A DNA stretch of 64,000 nt from Aspidiotus rigidus (Eukaryota; Arthropoda; Insecta; Hemiptera; Diaspididae): NCBI GenBank assembly GCA_035079385.1, contig JAVHKY010000084.1:188501-252500 (forward strand). Reading direction: 5' to 3'. Within the stretch, counting starts at the first letter, position 1. Each line of letters opens with the position of its first letter. The position numbers were made by a program, and so were the translations under genes. The notes beneath the pieces are model-generated. The model made no database searches and had not been told where the DNA came from. It saw only the letters and a list, made by a program, of their open reading frames with translations. This document shows, piece after piece, positions 48,663-59,170 of this stretch.

Positions 48663-50860
48663 AGGTCCATTTCACCAGCCCCCCCCCTTTTTGAAATTTT
48701 CAATTTTTTTTTGGCAAAATGAATTGTGCTCGATTTGTGCTGAATTGTGCTGCAAGAATTATGTTTTGTGCTTGTCCCCTTCCGAAGATATACAAAAAAG
48801 TCTCTAGGGGGCTGGTGCGATGCGGCCCCCTTTTTTGAAATTTGTAATTTTTTCGGTCAAAATGAATTGTGCTCGATTTGTGCTGAAATGTGCCACAAAT
48901 TTTATGTTTTGTGCTTCCTCCCCTCCTCCGGAATGGACGTAAGTTTATCAAACAACAGACCACACATTTTGCATTCTTGTCTCGCTAAATGAAATGTGCT
49001 CAATTAGTGTTGAAACGCGCAAATTATATGTTTTGTGATTTCCTCTTTCTTTAAATACTCACAATCTTCCGTGGAGCTACAGCGAAAACAATACCCGCCT
49101 CTCACTTTTCCAAATTTTAACTGGGAAACTGTTTGTTCTATGGGACTTGAAATATTTTTAACCACCAAGCTATTTGTATGTGAAGAACTTGGAGAAATAT
49201 TGACTTTCAATCTGGTGGAAACTGACCTAACCTAGTAAGATAAGTGGAACTTGACGAAAGTGAACAAGAAATTTAGGGTGGGAGACATGCCAACCCCCCT
49301 TCACCGTAGTTCTCGGGTTTTCATCCGGAAGAGGGAATGATACCGTCAAGCTCGACTTTCGTCATGAGCTTGTGGTTTAAGAGAACGACCAAGACCCCGT
49401 GTTTGACAGAGTCAGGCGAATGATCCCTGGGTTCAACATAGATCGACTGAGGCCCCGTGTATGATTGAGGCGGATACTTCCGCAAAAACTCATATTGTTC
49501 CTTGCCGAGGAGAGAATGACACCGGCGACTTTGTTTTCCACTGCATGTTCGCGGTGAAAGAGTGACTGAGGCCCCGTGGATGATCGAGGTGGGTGCTTCC
49601 GCGGAAACTCCCGTTGTTTCTTGCCAAGGAGAGAATGATACCGGCGACTTTGTTTTCCATTACAAGCTCGGGGTAAGAGAACGATCAAGGCTCGCCCGCC
49701 TCCATTGGACAGGGGGTCCTTACCCGATCTCCCACCGCAAGCTCATGACCAAAGACAGAGTTTAGAGTAACCCTGCCACCTTGGCGTGAAACAACATTAT
49801 TTTTTGTGAATTTGCCCGTCCTATTACGGGGCCTATTCAATTTTTCACCGAGAGCTCATAACGAAAGATGAGCTTCACGGTATCACTCCCTCCCTCGCGT
49901 GGCCGTACGAGAATTTTCTGGCATCCGCCTGCCTCTATCGAAGACGGTGCCTCAGTCGATCTTTTACAGCGAACATGTAGTAGAAAACAAAGTCGCCGGT
50001 GTCATTCTCTCCTCGGCAAGGAACAATATGAGTTTTTGCGGAAGTATCCGCCTCAATCATACACGGGGCCTCAGTCCATCTATGTTGAACCCAGGGATCA
50101 TTCGCCTGACTCTGTCAAACACGGGGTCTTGGTCGTTCTCTTAAACCACAAGCTCATGACGAAAGTCGAGCTTGACGGTATCATTCCCTCTTCCGGATGA
50201 AAACCCGAGAACTACGGTGAAGGGGGGTTGGCATGTCTCCCACCCTAAATTTCTTGTTCACTTTCGTCAAGTTCCACTTATCTTACTAGGTTAGGTCAGT
50301 TTCCACCAGATTGAAAGTCAATATTTCTCCAAGTTCTTCACATACAAATAGCTTGGTGGTTAAAAATATTTCAAGTCCCATAGAACAAACAGTTTCCCAG
50401 TTAAAATTTGGAAAAGTGAGAGGCGGGTATTGTTTTCGCTGTAGCTCCACGGAAGATTGTGAGTATTTAAAGAAAGAGGAAATCACAAAACATATAATTT
50501 GCGCGTTTCAACACTAATTGAGCACATTTCATTTAGCGAGACAAGAATGCAAAATGTGTGGTCTGTTGTTTGATAAACTTACGTCCATTCCGGAGGAGGG
50601 GAGGAAGCACAAAACATAAAATTTGTGGCACATTTCAGCACAAATCGAGCACAATTCATTTTGACCGAAAAAATTACAAATTTCAAAAAAGGGGGCCGCA
50701 TCGCACCAGCCCCCTAGAGACTTTTTTGTATATCTTCGGAAGGGGACAAGCACAAAACATAATTCTTGCAGCACAATTCAGCACAAATCGAGCACAATTC
50801 ATTTTGCCAAAAAAAAATTGAAAATTTCAAAAAGGGGGGGGGGCTGGTGAAATGGACCTG
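48663..50860. repeat. 2.2-kb near-perfect palindrome
   Basis: The left arm 48663-49541 and right arm 49982-50860 are reverse complements of about 880 bp each. Peptides translated from matching frames of the two arms (48700-48963 and 50558-50821; 49004-49210 and 50311-50517) are identical, so the arms are nearly or fully identical in sequence. The 440-bp centre diverges gradually and contains related units. Each arm holds about three degenerate ~125-bp units with GAATTGTGCTCGATTTGTGC and AT(A/T)ATGTTTTGTGCTT, and a ~120-bp unit with GGAGAGAATGACACCGGCGA. No protein domain is seen. It may be a foldback transposon or an inverted duplication. Confidence 0.93.
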
Positions 50861-51205
50861 GTGCAGGGACTCGGTGAAAGACAGATATTGACCACCCATG
50901 GGAATGAACTCCATTTTCTCTCATAATTTCCCAGTCTCGAATTACAACACTATAACGATACCTACATAAAAGTACACAGCAATCCAAGTCTCACCATTCA
51001 CGATTGTCCGAGATATTTGTAAAATTTATAATTACGTATTAACGATTAGGTTCGTATGCTATTGTGAAAGAAGCAACACGTATTGTGATGCAATAATGCC
51101 GGTGAAAACCAGAAACAGTTTTGAACAGTTTATTTCGTGTCGGTTCTCTCGATAAAGCGCGATAAGAGTAAAAATTATCCTTGAATTTTTCGAATCGTAA
51201 TAATT

Positions 51206-52142
51206 ATGAACCCGGAAGAAATCAAAGAATTGATTCGTACGGAAATTCGATCTTCAATTTCGAGTATGATGAAGGACGTGGCCAAAGAATTAGATACAAG
51301 TTGGACTGAGAAGCCTGACTCGCTGAAAAACGAGTCTAATTCGACCAACCAGATCAACATGAAAACAGCCACCGAGACGAAAGAGATCTCAATAAACGCC
51401 ATTGTAAGAGTCAAGAGAGTAGAAGAATACTCCAGAAAAGAAAACGTCATTATAAAAGACTTGAAGATGAAAAAAAATGAAACCGAAGATGTCTTGATGA
51501 AGAAAATCATTGACCATGCCTACTCTCTTGGCGTCGAGCTAAGTGACATCCACATTACCATCCTGCATCGTCCTCCGACCCAGAGCAAAAATGTGCCTCC
51601 GCCAGTAATAGTTCGCTTAGTCAATAGATGGAAAAAAACCAACTAATTAGGGCCTCCAAAGAGAAGAAAATGGAAGGAATTTTTATAACACACCAACTGA
51701 GCCCTGAAATTTTGGATTACTCCGAAGAGCCTTGAAACTGAGAAGAATGGGAGCAGTGCAATATGCGTGGGCGAAGGGTGACAGAATCTTAGTAAGGAAG
51801 AACGATAGTGATGATGCAGTAGAAATTACCAACATCAACGCATTGTATCAATTTGGTTGGAAAGAGAAGATGAGTGAAAGTGGTTTGTCGAATGAAGACG
51901 ACGACGAAAAGGACGGACCAAGCGACTCGGACGAATCAAGTAGGTACATCAACTGTACCAATGGAAAAAACAGCTGTAAAAAAACTACCGATGATCAACG
52001 ATGTACTCGGAAAGAAGATAACCAGTGGCCCCCTGAACACACCAAAGAAGAAAACAGAGAAGATTCAGACGCGAAGTTCCAAAAAAACGACACAATGAGA
52101 AAGCTGCGACTCTCCTTGCCTAGGTACGAGTGGCCACCATAG
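51206..52142 (+). pseudogene. LINE ORF1 (nucleic-acid-binding protein), frameshifted
   Basis: From the ATG at 51206 the frame reads MNPEEIKELIRTEIRSSIS and VEEYSRKENVIIKDLKMKKN (end of a coiled coil and start of the RNA-binding fold), then DIHITILHRPPTQSKNVPPP and VIVRLVNRWKK. It shifts near 51640 to RASKEKKMEGIFITHQLSPE, and near 51725 to KLRRMGAVQYAWAKGDRILV with ITNINALYQFG. The tail to 52142 is acidic and Lys-rich. This order matches the ORF1 of L1/CR1/RTE-type LINEs. Two frame changes break it. Confidence 0.75.
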
Positions 52143-52245
52143 GCAAGTACGGCCTTGCTCTCAAAATCTGTGCGTAAGTAATTATACAAAAAATATTAAT
52201 AATATAGAAAGAAATTTAAGGACAACTAGGAAAGAAAACGAATAT

Positions 52246-54222
52246 TTGAATTCTACTCGAAACATAACTTCTTTCAAAAATTCTGAACCCTCTCGAAATA
52301 TAAAAAATAATTCGATAATTAAGAGTAAAAGTAAATCACCGGATAATAAAAATTTAATAAATATTGCTACACTCAACGTAAGATCTCTGAGGGACGATCA
52401 CAAATTTCTGTCTATAGAACAGGAAATGCTAGATAACAACAATGATATTTTAGGATTAGCTGAGATGAAACGCTCAGAAGAAAATATAATAAATACAAAA
52501 AATCACTGCATATTTTTTCACACGAACTCGGATGGCTATAGAGGAGTAGGATTTATAATAAGTTCACCTCTAGTTCAGTTTATCGAAATTTTCAAAGCAA
52601 TAAGTGATAGAATAGCAATAGTAAAACTAACGATAGGCAAGTTAGAACTGAGCATAATACAAGTCCATGGCCCAACTCTTGATTCACACCCTCATGAAAT
52701 TGAAAGTTTTTACGACGAACTGAACAACACCATGGACTATTTAAGCAAGTCGAACAAAGAGAAAAAAACTAGAAACAATAACATAATTATTATAGGCGAC
52801 TTCAACAGTCAAATAGGAAAAAGGGAACCAGGGGAGGAAAGAATAATGGGACCATACTATTATGGCAGGAGAAACAGGAATGGTGAAAACCTAGTAAGAT
52901 TCTGTCAGGAAAACGATCTGAAAATTCTCAACTCCTGGTTCAAGAAAAAGAACAGAGACATGTGGACGTGGATTTCACCTAACTTAGAGACAAAAAATCA
53001 AATAGACTACATAATATTAGTAGAGAACAGGAATAAGGCGGTAAAAAACTTTGGTGTACTGAAGAAATTCAACTGTGAATCTGATCACAGGCTAATAAGG
53101 TGCATAATGAAAATTGACTGTCTGAAAAAAAGAATACAGAAACAGGTCAACCATAAGTACAATAATACATCTGAAATCATGGAGCAAAATAAATCACTTT
53201 ACGTTGAAAATCTTTATGAATGTATTGAGAAAATAAATTTGTTAGATAGTGATATCGAGAGTGTCAATGAACAGATCACAAAAGCATTTGACAACAGCGT
53301 AAAAAGAATTGAGCGAAGAGAGGAAAAGATCTCAGAAGAAAGTACGAGTTCACTAAGAACCCTTTATAAAAACAGACAACGAATACTAAATAAAAAACAA
53401 ATAACGATCACAGACAGAATAGAAATGGAAGGGGAAACTTTTGAAATCTTAAGAGGTGTAAAACAGGGCGACCCCCTATCCTCAACGCTGTTTAACATCA
53501 CCCTAGAGGAAGTCTTTAAAAATCTCTTGTGGGACGATAAAGGAATTGATATAAATGGCAAGAAATTGAATAACCTACGCTTCGCTGACGACGTAGTGAT
53601 TATAGCAAATTCAAAAGAAGAATTAGAATTAATGCTTTGCAAACTCAATGAAGAAGGCAAAAAAGCGGGTCTACAAATTAATATTGAAAAAACCAATATA
53701 ATTGGAAATACAGAATACAAAACTGAAATTAGGGTGGAAAGTGGAAGCATTAAGAAGGTTGAAGATATTATTTATTTAGGGCAAACAATTAGCTTCATAA
53801 ACAGACACGAAAAAGAGATAAAAAGAAGGATAAATTTGAGTTGGAAAAAATACTGGAGTCTAAAAAGAATATTCAAGTATAATTTTAAAACCGAAATAAA
53901 ATCAAAAGTTTTTAACACCTGTGTTGTCCCCACTTTAAGCTACGGATCTCAGACGTGGGCTTCAAGGAACAAAGATAAAGATTTGATTCAGGTTACACAA
54001 AACAAAATGGAGAAGTCCATGCTGAGCATAAAACAAATAGAAAAGATAAGAATTAAAGACATAAAACAAACACTTTTCCACCATTATAACACGGTCAAAA
54101 TATGCCTAAATAGAAAATGGGACTGGGCGGGTCACATAGCAAGAAGTGGGAACAACTGGGTTACAAAAAGCACTTTTTCGGTTCACATGAATAAAAACGC
54201 TTCCTTCGGTGTTTCGTTGTAA
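52246..54222 (+). CDS. LINE ORF2: endonuclease plus truncated reverse transcriptase
   Basis: A long open frame, also open upstream to about 52130 without an ATG, so the start is not fixed. Domains: AP-like endonuclease (INIATLNVRSLR, QVHGPT, IIIIGDFNSQIG, TKNQIDYIILV, SDHRLIRCI), then EILRGVKQGDPLSSTLFNIT and LRFADDVVIIANS (catalytic FADD), YLGQTISF and the post-RT region LSYGSQTWASRNKDKDLIQ. Only about 125 residues separate the endonuclease end from the GDPLS motif, where intact elements need well over 250, so the first RT motifs have been removed in frame, near 53400. The last 18 codons (from about 54170) belong to an inserted MITE. Cannot be active. Confidence 0.83.
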   Translation: MNSTRNITSFKNSEPSRNIKNNSIIKSKSKSPDNKNLINIATLNVRSLRDDHKFLSIEQEMLDNNNDILGLAEMKRSEENIINTKNHCIFFHTNSDGYRGVGFIISSPLVQFIEIFKAISDRIAIVKLTIGKLELSIIQVHGPTLDSHPHEIESFYDELNNTMDYLSKSNKEKKTRNNNIIIIGDFNSQIGKREPGEERIMGPYYYGRRNRNGENLVRFCQENDLKILNSWFKKKNRDMWTWISPNLETKNQIDYIILVENRNKAVKNFGVLKKFNCESDHRLIRCIMKIDCLKKRIQKQVNHKYNNTSEIMEQNKSLYVENLYECIEKINLLDSDIESVNEQITKAFDNSVKRIERREEKISEESTSSLRTLYKNRQRILNKKQITITDRIEMEGETFEILRGVKQGDPLSSTLFNITLEEVFKNLLWDDKGIDINGKKLNNLRFADDVVIIANSKEELELMLCKLNEEGKKAGLQINIEKTNIIGNTEYKTEIRVESGSIKKVEDIIYLGQTISFINRHEKEIKRRINLSWKKYWSLKRIFKYNFKTEIKSKVFNTCVVPTLSYGSQTWASRNKDKDLIQVTQNKMEKSMLSIKQIEKIRIKDIKQTLFHHYNTVKICLNRKWDWAGHIARSGNNWVTKSTFSVHMNKNASFGVSL

Positions 54223-54497
54223 GACACGAAGACGCGTTTTTTTACTTTAGGGCTCGAAGAGTTAGGTTGCGCGCATGCGCGCATTTTGTATGCGTGTTCT
54301 TGGTCTATCTGATCTTTTAATAATTTTAAATACAACACTCGAATTTTTCCTTGTGTTCATTAATTGTAAGAAAATCACAATTTCGTTATTCTATGTATGT
54401 TTCCATCAACAATGTTACGATGCTCTAATAAAAAAGTGAAAATTTTAGTTATAGATCATCTCGCATTTGCGTTTTTATTCGTGTGAACCGAAAAATA
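54175..54497. mobile_element. MITE inserted in the LINE ORF2 C-terminus
   Basis: Inverted ends: TTTTTCGGTTCACATGAATA at the left and, reversed at the right, TTTTTCGGTTCACACGAATA; the match continues to AAAACGC (27 bp). The outer borders are not exact because a second element sits at the right end. Non-coding. Confidence 0.75.
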
Positions 54498-54502
54498 GCG
54501 TA

Positions 54503-54609
54503 CGCCACACGTGAACGGAGGAAAGCGATATACTCGCGCTGCATGGCGGCCCTCGCCGCGGCTCGGGTCGCCAAAGCGCTCGTATAGAAATCGCTCTCCT
54601 CCGTCCCTC
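54503..54609. mobile_element. 107-bp GC-rich hairpin element with 8-bp TSD
   Basis: ATAGCGTA occurs directly on both sides (54495-54502, 54610-54617). Inside, ACGGAGGAAAGCGAT near the left mirrors ATCGCTCTCCTCCGT near the right. It is GC-rich in contrast to its surroundings. Inserted next to or into the right end of the preceding MITE. Confidence 0.65.
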
Positions 54610-54849
54610 ATAGCGTAATATACTATTTGGTACTTGGGACACAAAAAAATAAGTAGAGGGAAACAGAAAATAAGATGGTCCGATGATTTTTACAATTTAC
54701 TTACACACAGAATGTTTCACCAGGTGGCAAAGAGTAGACCTGAATGGCAAAGGCTGAGAGCAGCTTTCTTCCGTTCCGGGAACAAATACTTTGTTTAGAA
54801 TGTATTGTATCGTACTTATTATTGTACTTCGAAAGCAAAAATAAAAATA

Positions 54850-55772
54850 AAAAAAATTAACGATTAATGACGGCTTTCGAAGACTACTTGTGATAAATTG
54901 CAACGAGTTCATATTTCAACCTAGTAAAACACACTTCTAGAACAATGACCACTGGCCTACGAGTATATCATTATAAGACTAATCTTTTTTCATGTTTTAC
55001 GACTAAATGAGTAATTCAAGGCAATTGAATTCTAACTTTCTTTGTTGTTATACTACCTATGTCGAAGCAAGTTCAGACATTTTCCATGCATGCGCTGAGA
55101 TCACTTACAGATAGGACGGAAAACGTGCGTGCATATTACATGTACGCAAAATACATCATCAAATTAGCAGGTAAAAATAACACCGCGTGCAATTTACATT
55201 ACTTTTTTCGGGTGCAAAAAAGGTATGCGTGCAGGGGGGGGGGGGGGGTGCGTGCAGTTTACTGTCTCCCCTCCCGTACAAAGTAGAATTGATTGCTGAT
55301 ATCCGGATATTACTTCAATTACACTTTGTACGGCAGGGATGTCGTCATAATCGCAGAACTACAGAACAGTCGCTTGCTGAGGTAGTTTCAATGAATAAAA
55401 CAAGCTATGTCGCATGCGCCATAGTAGCAGGGCCGATTTAAATCTACACTACTTATTCGCATTCATGAAAATCTAACTAGGTAATTGGTCAACTCAAATC
55501 TAATTTCTCCTTCATCCTTCTATGCAATAGGTTTCAAACAAAATAGTAAAAAATTCTATCGTTGACAATAAACAGAGCGAGTGATGATGATTGGCTAATT
55601 TTATAATGTAATTCTTTAGATTGACTTATAAACTCAGATATATGTTACCGGCAAATTATGAAATCCATCATTTCAAAAAATGACTACTGAATCTATAAAA
55701 TGACAAAATTGCTCGTTTTGTAAGCGTCATTTTATAAAATGACAAGAGGTAATTAGGCAAATTATATACATA
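54850..55772. repeat. No gene; poly-G run and small hairpin
   Basis: A G run lies near 55233-55248. The hairpin at about 55279-55340 has ends CCCGTACAAAGTAGAATTG and its near complement CAATTACACTTTGTACGGCA, related to the MITE ends at 21374 and 21750. Confidence 0.55.
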
Positions 55773-55900
55773 CTAGCCGCTTGCGGCTAGGCCTGCAGCG
55801 CCAGACAGGCTCGCGCTCCCTATTTTGTGGTTTCGGACTCGCGCTTCGCTTCGCTGTTTAGTCACGACAGGCTCACGCTTCGCGCTCGCAGTAGAGCACG
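55773..55900 (-). repeat. Helitron-like 3' end (minus strand)
   Basis: The hairpin AGCCGCAAGCGGCT followed on the minus strand by CTAG-type ending and a T at 55773 resembles the ends of the three Helitron-like elements. The rest of the element to the right is not defined. Confidence 0.35.
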
Positions 55901-56790
55901 CCGCCGACGGATTATCTTATACCCTGGTTGTAGAGTTTTCTCCCCTAAGACTGGTTGTCTCTTTTGTGAAGCACCTATTTACCATCTTTCGCAGCTTATA
56001 GCTGGTATACTAGATTGTATTTGGAATGATGATATAAATATCCGCTCTTCCGAGCCACTCCTACCTAAGCTATCTACCATCTGCATGGACTCCACGGACA
56101 TCCTCGTATCTTATGACGCCATCTCCTTATTTACCAATGTTCCAGTTGATCTTGTCTTAGACTCCGTATCAACGCGTTGGAACGAAACACAACCTCATAC
56201 CTCACTTGACCAAAATCTATTCTTGACTATCCTCGCTTTCTGCCTTAAAAATGGTTATTTTCAGTTTCAAGGAAAATTTTACTCCCAGCTACATGGTGTA
56301 GCCATGGGCGGGGCCCATTGTTTTCCATAGTCTCTGAACTCTTACTCGATGACCTTTTAATATTGAGTAAATTTATGACTTGAGTATGTGGACGACTCTT
56401 TGTTTGTGATTCCTGACTACATTTTTGACGACCTTTTTAGATTTATTAACAATTCCATGACCGTGTACAATTTACTTACGAAAAAAGTTATAATATCGGT
56501 ACTATTAATTTCCTCGATATATCTGTTTTACGTGCTGATGGTAATAATTTGAAATTTTGTCATTACAAAAAACCTATTTATACTGGTCGTATAATACATT
56601 TTCACATCAACCCTTCCATTACAAGCTTAATACTGGTTTCAATCTTAAAAAAAAATGGTTGAAAGTCTCTGATCCTGAATTTCATAACACACTCATCTCT
56701 GATTTCCATATCCTGCTGTCCAATAATGGCTATCCCAGTAAGTTTATAAAGCGTGTTCTTAGTTTTAAGCTTAAAGATAATGCTATTGTA
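55900..56790 (+). mobile_element. Penelope-like element, reverse transcriptase (broken)
   Basis: Plus-strand RT in several frames: ILVSYDAISLFTNVPVDLVL, CLKNGYFQFQGKFYSQLHGV with AMG (the motif before the catalytic site), a frame change near 56310, EYVDDSLFVIPDY (YVDD near 56385), then TINFLDISVLRADGNN, KFCHYKKPIYTGRI and DFHILLSNNGYPSKFIKRVL. This is the Penelope-like order. At least three frame changes break it. The GIY-YIG part is missing; at about 56792 the sequence passes into a repeat found also at 63.1-63.7 kb. Confidence 0.83.
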
Positions 56791-56791
56791 A

Positions 56792-57510
56792 ACAAGCAGC
56801 CCGCAAGAGGCTGGAAGAGGTTCACGCCCTGCGGCGTTGTTCTGTACGAAGTAGAATTGATAACTTGACGTACATTGAAACTGACGATCAGGAAAATTGT
56901 ATCTTTTGGACAATGAAGGAAGACTATTTCTCTCTGATTGTTAATATTATACAAATTAAATTAACCTACGTCAATAAACCTTTGTACTACAGGAATGTCC
57001 ACATGATTTTCACCCACAGAATAACTGTACAGTCACCTTTGACTATATATTTTATATGGACTGCGCTGAGCTCATAGGTAAGACAACACGCGTTTGGATA
57101 TAAGCCGCAACGATCACCTACTATGAAAAATGAAAATACACGCAAAACCTGGTGCGTGCCGCTTACGCTTATCAGATCTGTGGACGCGTGCACACTGTTG
57201 ATTGAATTATTTTTTGCGTTCTTGTTAGTGCCATACTAAATTGAATTGAAGTACATCAAAACTTACAATCAGGCAAACTGTATCTTTTGGACAATGAAGG
57301 AAGACTATTTCTCTCTGATTGTGAATATTACATGAATTGACCTACGTCAATAAACCTTTGTACTACAGGGATGTCCACATAATTTCCACTCACAGAACAA
57401 CTGAACAATCACTTGCTTGTGTCTGTTTATGAATAAGCATTGTACCGTGTGAATAAATAAAACAAATATTTCAGCTTGTTTCCCAAAATTATGTGGCTTT
57501 GGCTTCACAC
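56792..57510 (+). repeat. Dispersed repeat E, with an internal duplication
   Basis: The block GTATCTTTTGGACAATGAAG ... TTTGTACTACAG.(A/G)ATGTCCACAT ... occurs twice (56898-57035 and 57283-57410), separated by about 250 bp containing CTTTGACTATATATTTTATA, which resembles the end of the 8-bp-TSD element family. The whole repeat occurs inverted at 63075-63700. Confidence 0.8.
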
Positions 57511-58070
57511 GTTCAGCTTTCAGCTAACTTATCAATTCTGCTTGATAATAATAGGCTATGTGATACAGAAGTACGCAGTTCACGAGAATAATGTACCAGC
57601 ATAACTTTTGATGAATGTTCCTGCTTCAGTATGAGGATCATAAAGAGATGAACGAGGAGTTCATTTTCACTAGGAGCAAAACTAATACCTTTGTTAAACA
57701 ACAATACAGTTTCATCACCACGACTGCACTTATCTACGTCATCCTGTTTTTCAATAAATTTTTCATCACCATCATTACTATCTACACCTGAATTTGAAAT
57801 TTCATCACTTTCATTGCTACTAAGTTCAACTACCACATATTATGATAGGACCCTGATATTTGTGATTAGTGTGATAACTTAATATTGTGTCTGTACAGTC
57901 ATAGACTGTAATATTTCAGAAACTCAAGAACCATTTTATTAACGTTTATCATCATATCAGTACATCAATTATCAAATTATTAGAATTCAGAATACAGTGT
58001 TGCCATACACTACACCTCTATTCAAGTTTTCTTTTTTTTTTTTAGACAAAACAAAAGAAAAAAACAAAAA
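57511..58070. other. No gene accepted
   Basis: The minus-strand frame at 57513-57836 is Ser/Asp/Glu-rich (VELSSNESDEISNSGVDSN) and unrecognised. A T run lies near 58031-58043. Confidence 0.35.
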
Positions 58071-58073
58071 AAA

Positions 58074-58915
58074 TTATTTCATAATAAAATCTTTAAACTT
58101 TGTAGGTACTGTGGTCGTACGTTGAGAACGACGTAACTCCAGGGGAATTGTTTCAGTTGGAAGTACTGGTGAAGGTGAAGTGTCCTCCATTATTTTCTCT
58201 GGTTCAGGAACAGTTGACTCTATTTCAGGTTGTGTGGTCGCTCAAATTTTTCCAGGTGGTTTTTATGACGTTGGATCGTTTTACTTGGAGTTTGCACTGT
58301 TACTCCGGGCCCACTCACTCCAGTCACAATACCTGTTTCTTTTTCGAATTCATTTTTCACCAAAGTTCCTGGCTTTTTGATTAGCACTTCATCTCCAATA
58401 TTTATTTCCTTAAAGGGAATACCTGGTCTGATACCTTTGGCTTTTGCTTCGGCATCTCGGTCACAAATTTCTTGCCGGATTTCTTTATCTTTCAGCGATG
58501 GGAGTTTATCCCTTATTTTACGACTCACTCCAGTGACTGAGTGAGGGGTAGCTCTGTACATGAGTAAATACTTTCGCAAATCCACTTTCCAATTGGATTC
58601 TTGCAGTTCAGCAATTTTGAGAATCTTGGAGATACACCGATTTACTCGTTCAACAGCTCCATTGGCTTGTGGCCAATATGGTTCACTTGTAAAATGGATA
58701 ATACCGTTCATGTTGCAATAGTCTGCAAATTCTTGGCTGGTAAATTGTGGCCCTTGATCTGAAGTTATAGAATAAGGGTATCCATGACGTGAAAATACTT
58801 CTTCCAAGAATTCAATTGTGTTACTTGTTGTTATACTTGCCAAATCGCATGTTTCCACATAACGACTATAATAATCAACAAGAAGAACTACATTTTCATC
58901 AGTAGCCGTTACATA
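58074..58915 (-). mobile_element. Ty3/Gypsy-type element 2: integrase and pol C-terminus (fragment)
   Basis: The minus strand reads VLLVDYYSRYVETCD, TSDQGPQFTSQEFADYCNM and PYWPQANGAVERVNRCISKI: the second Asp and the Glu are 35 residues apart, a DD35E integrase core. Then YRATPHSVTGVS, GDEVLIKKPGTLVKNEFEKE and, after one frame change near 58238, LRRSQRTTTVPTKFKDFIMK with stop at about 58074. The first catalytic Asp lies near the cut at 58915, where an LTR of another Gypsy element begins. Non-autonomous fragment. Confidence 0.85.
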
Positions 58916-59170
58916 TGTAACAAGGTAATTACTGTTCGAAAAATTTGTAATTCGATGCTCTATATTTAATCGAGAATCGATAAATTATCTTTACACATGG
59001 AATCGCGCACGTTTACAACTTATTATAATGACTCGCAGCTATCTCTGCAAAACTACAACTAAGTTCTTATCGTCTACCTGACTACCCAGCGTTTGAGCGA
59101 TTGAACCGAGAGGGCAGTGAATAATCATGTGAACAGGATTATTCATGAAATTACAATCTGTAATTTTACA
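58916..59170 (-). mobile_element. 3' LTR of Ty3/Gypsy element 1
   Basis: 255 bp. On the minus strand it begins TGTAAAATTACAGATTG directly after the purine tract AAAAAGGGGGGA (59171-59182) and ends CCTTGTTACA. TG...CA ends and a polypurine tract are standard for the 3' LTR. The same LTR, alone, is at 43248-43525. It abuts the integrase of Gypsy element 2. Confidence 0.8.

Larger units (their letters stand above)
51150..54850 (+). mobile_element. RTE-like LINE, internally deleted and split by two insertions
   Basis: Non-LTR retrotransposon with an ORF1 (51206-52142, broken), an ORF2 (about 52246-54798) and an A-rich 3' end near 54834-54856. The ORF2 C-terminus is interrupted at about 54170-54640 by short inverted-repeat elements; after them the frame resumes (IRWSDDFYNLLTHRMFHQVA to the TAG at 54796-54798). 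The endonuclease and the region after the reverse transcriptase resemble RTE-type elements, but a two-ORF layout leaves the clade open. Confidence 0.82.

Noticed and set aside
57035..57090. Third copy of the CTTTGACTATATA element
   Set aside because: Only a left-end-like sequence is present; no right end or duplication could be found.
57513..57836. Ser/Asp-rich minus-strand frame of 107 codons
   Set aside because: Low complexity, unrecognised, and not linked to the neighbouring Gypsy frame.
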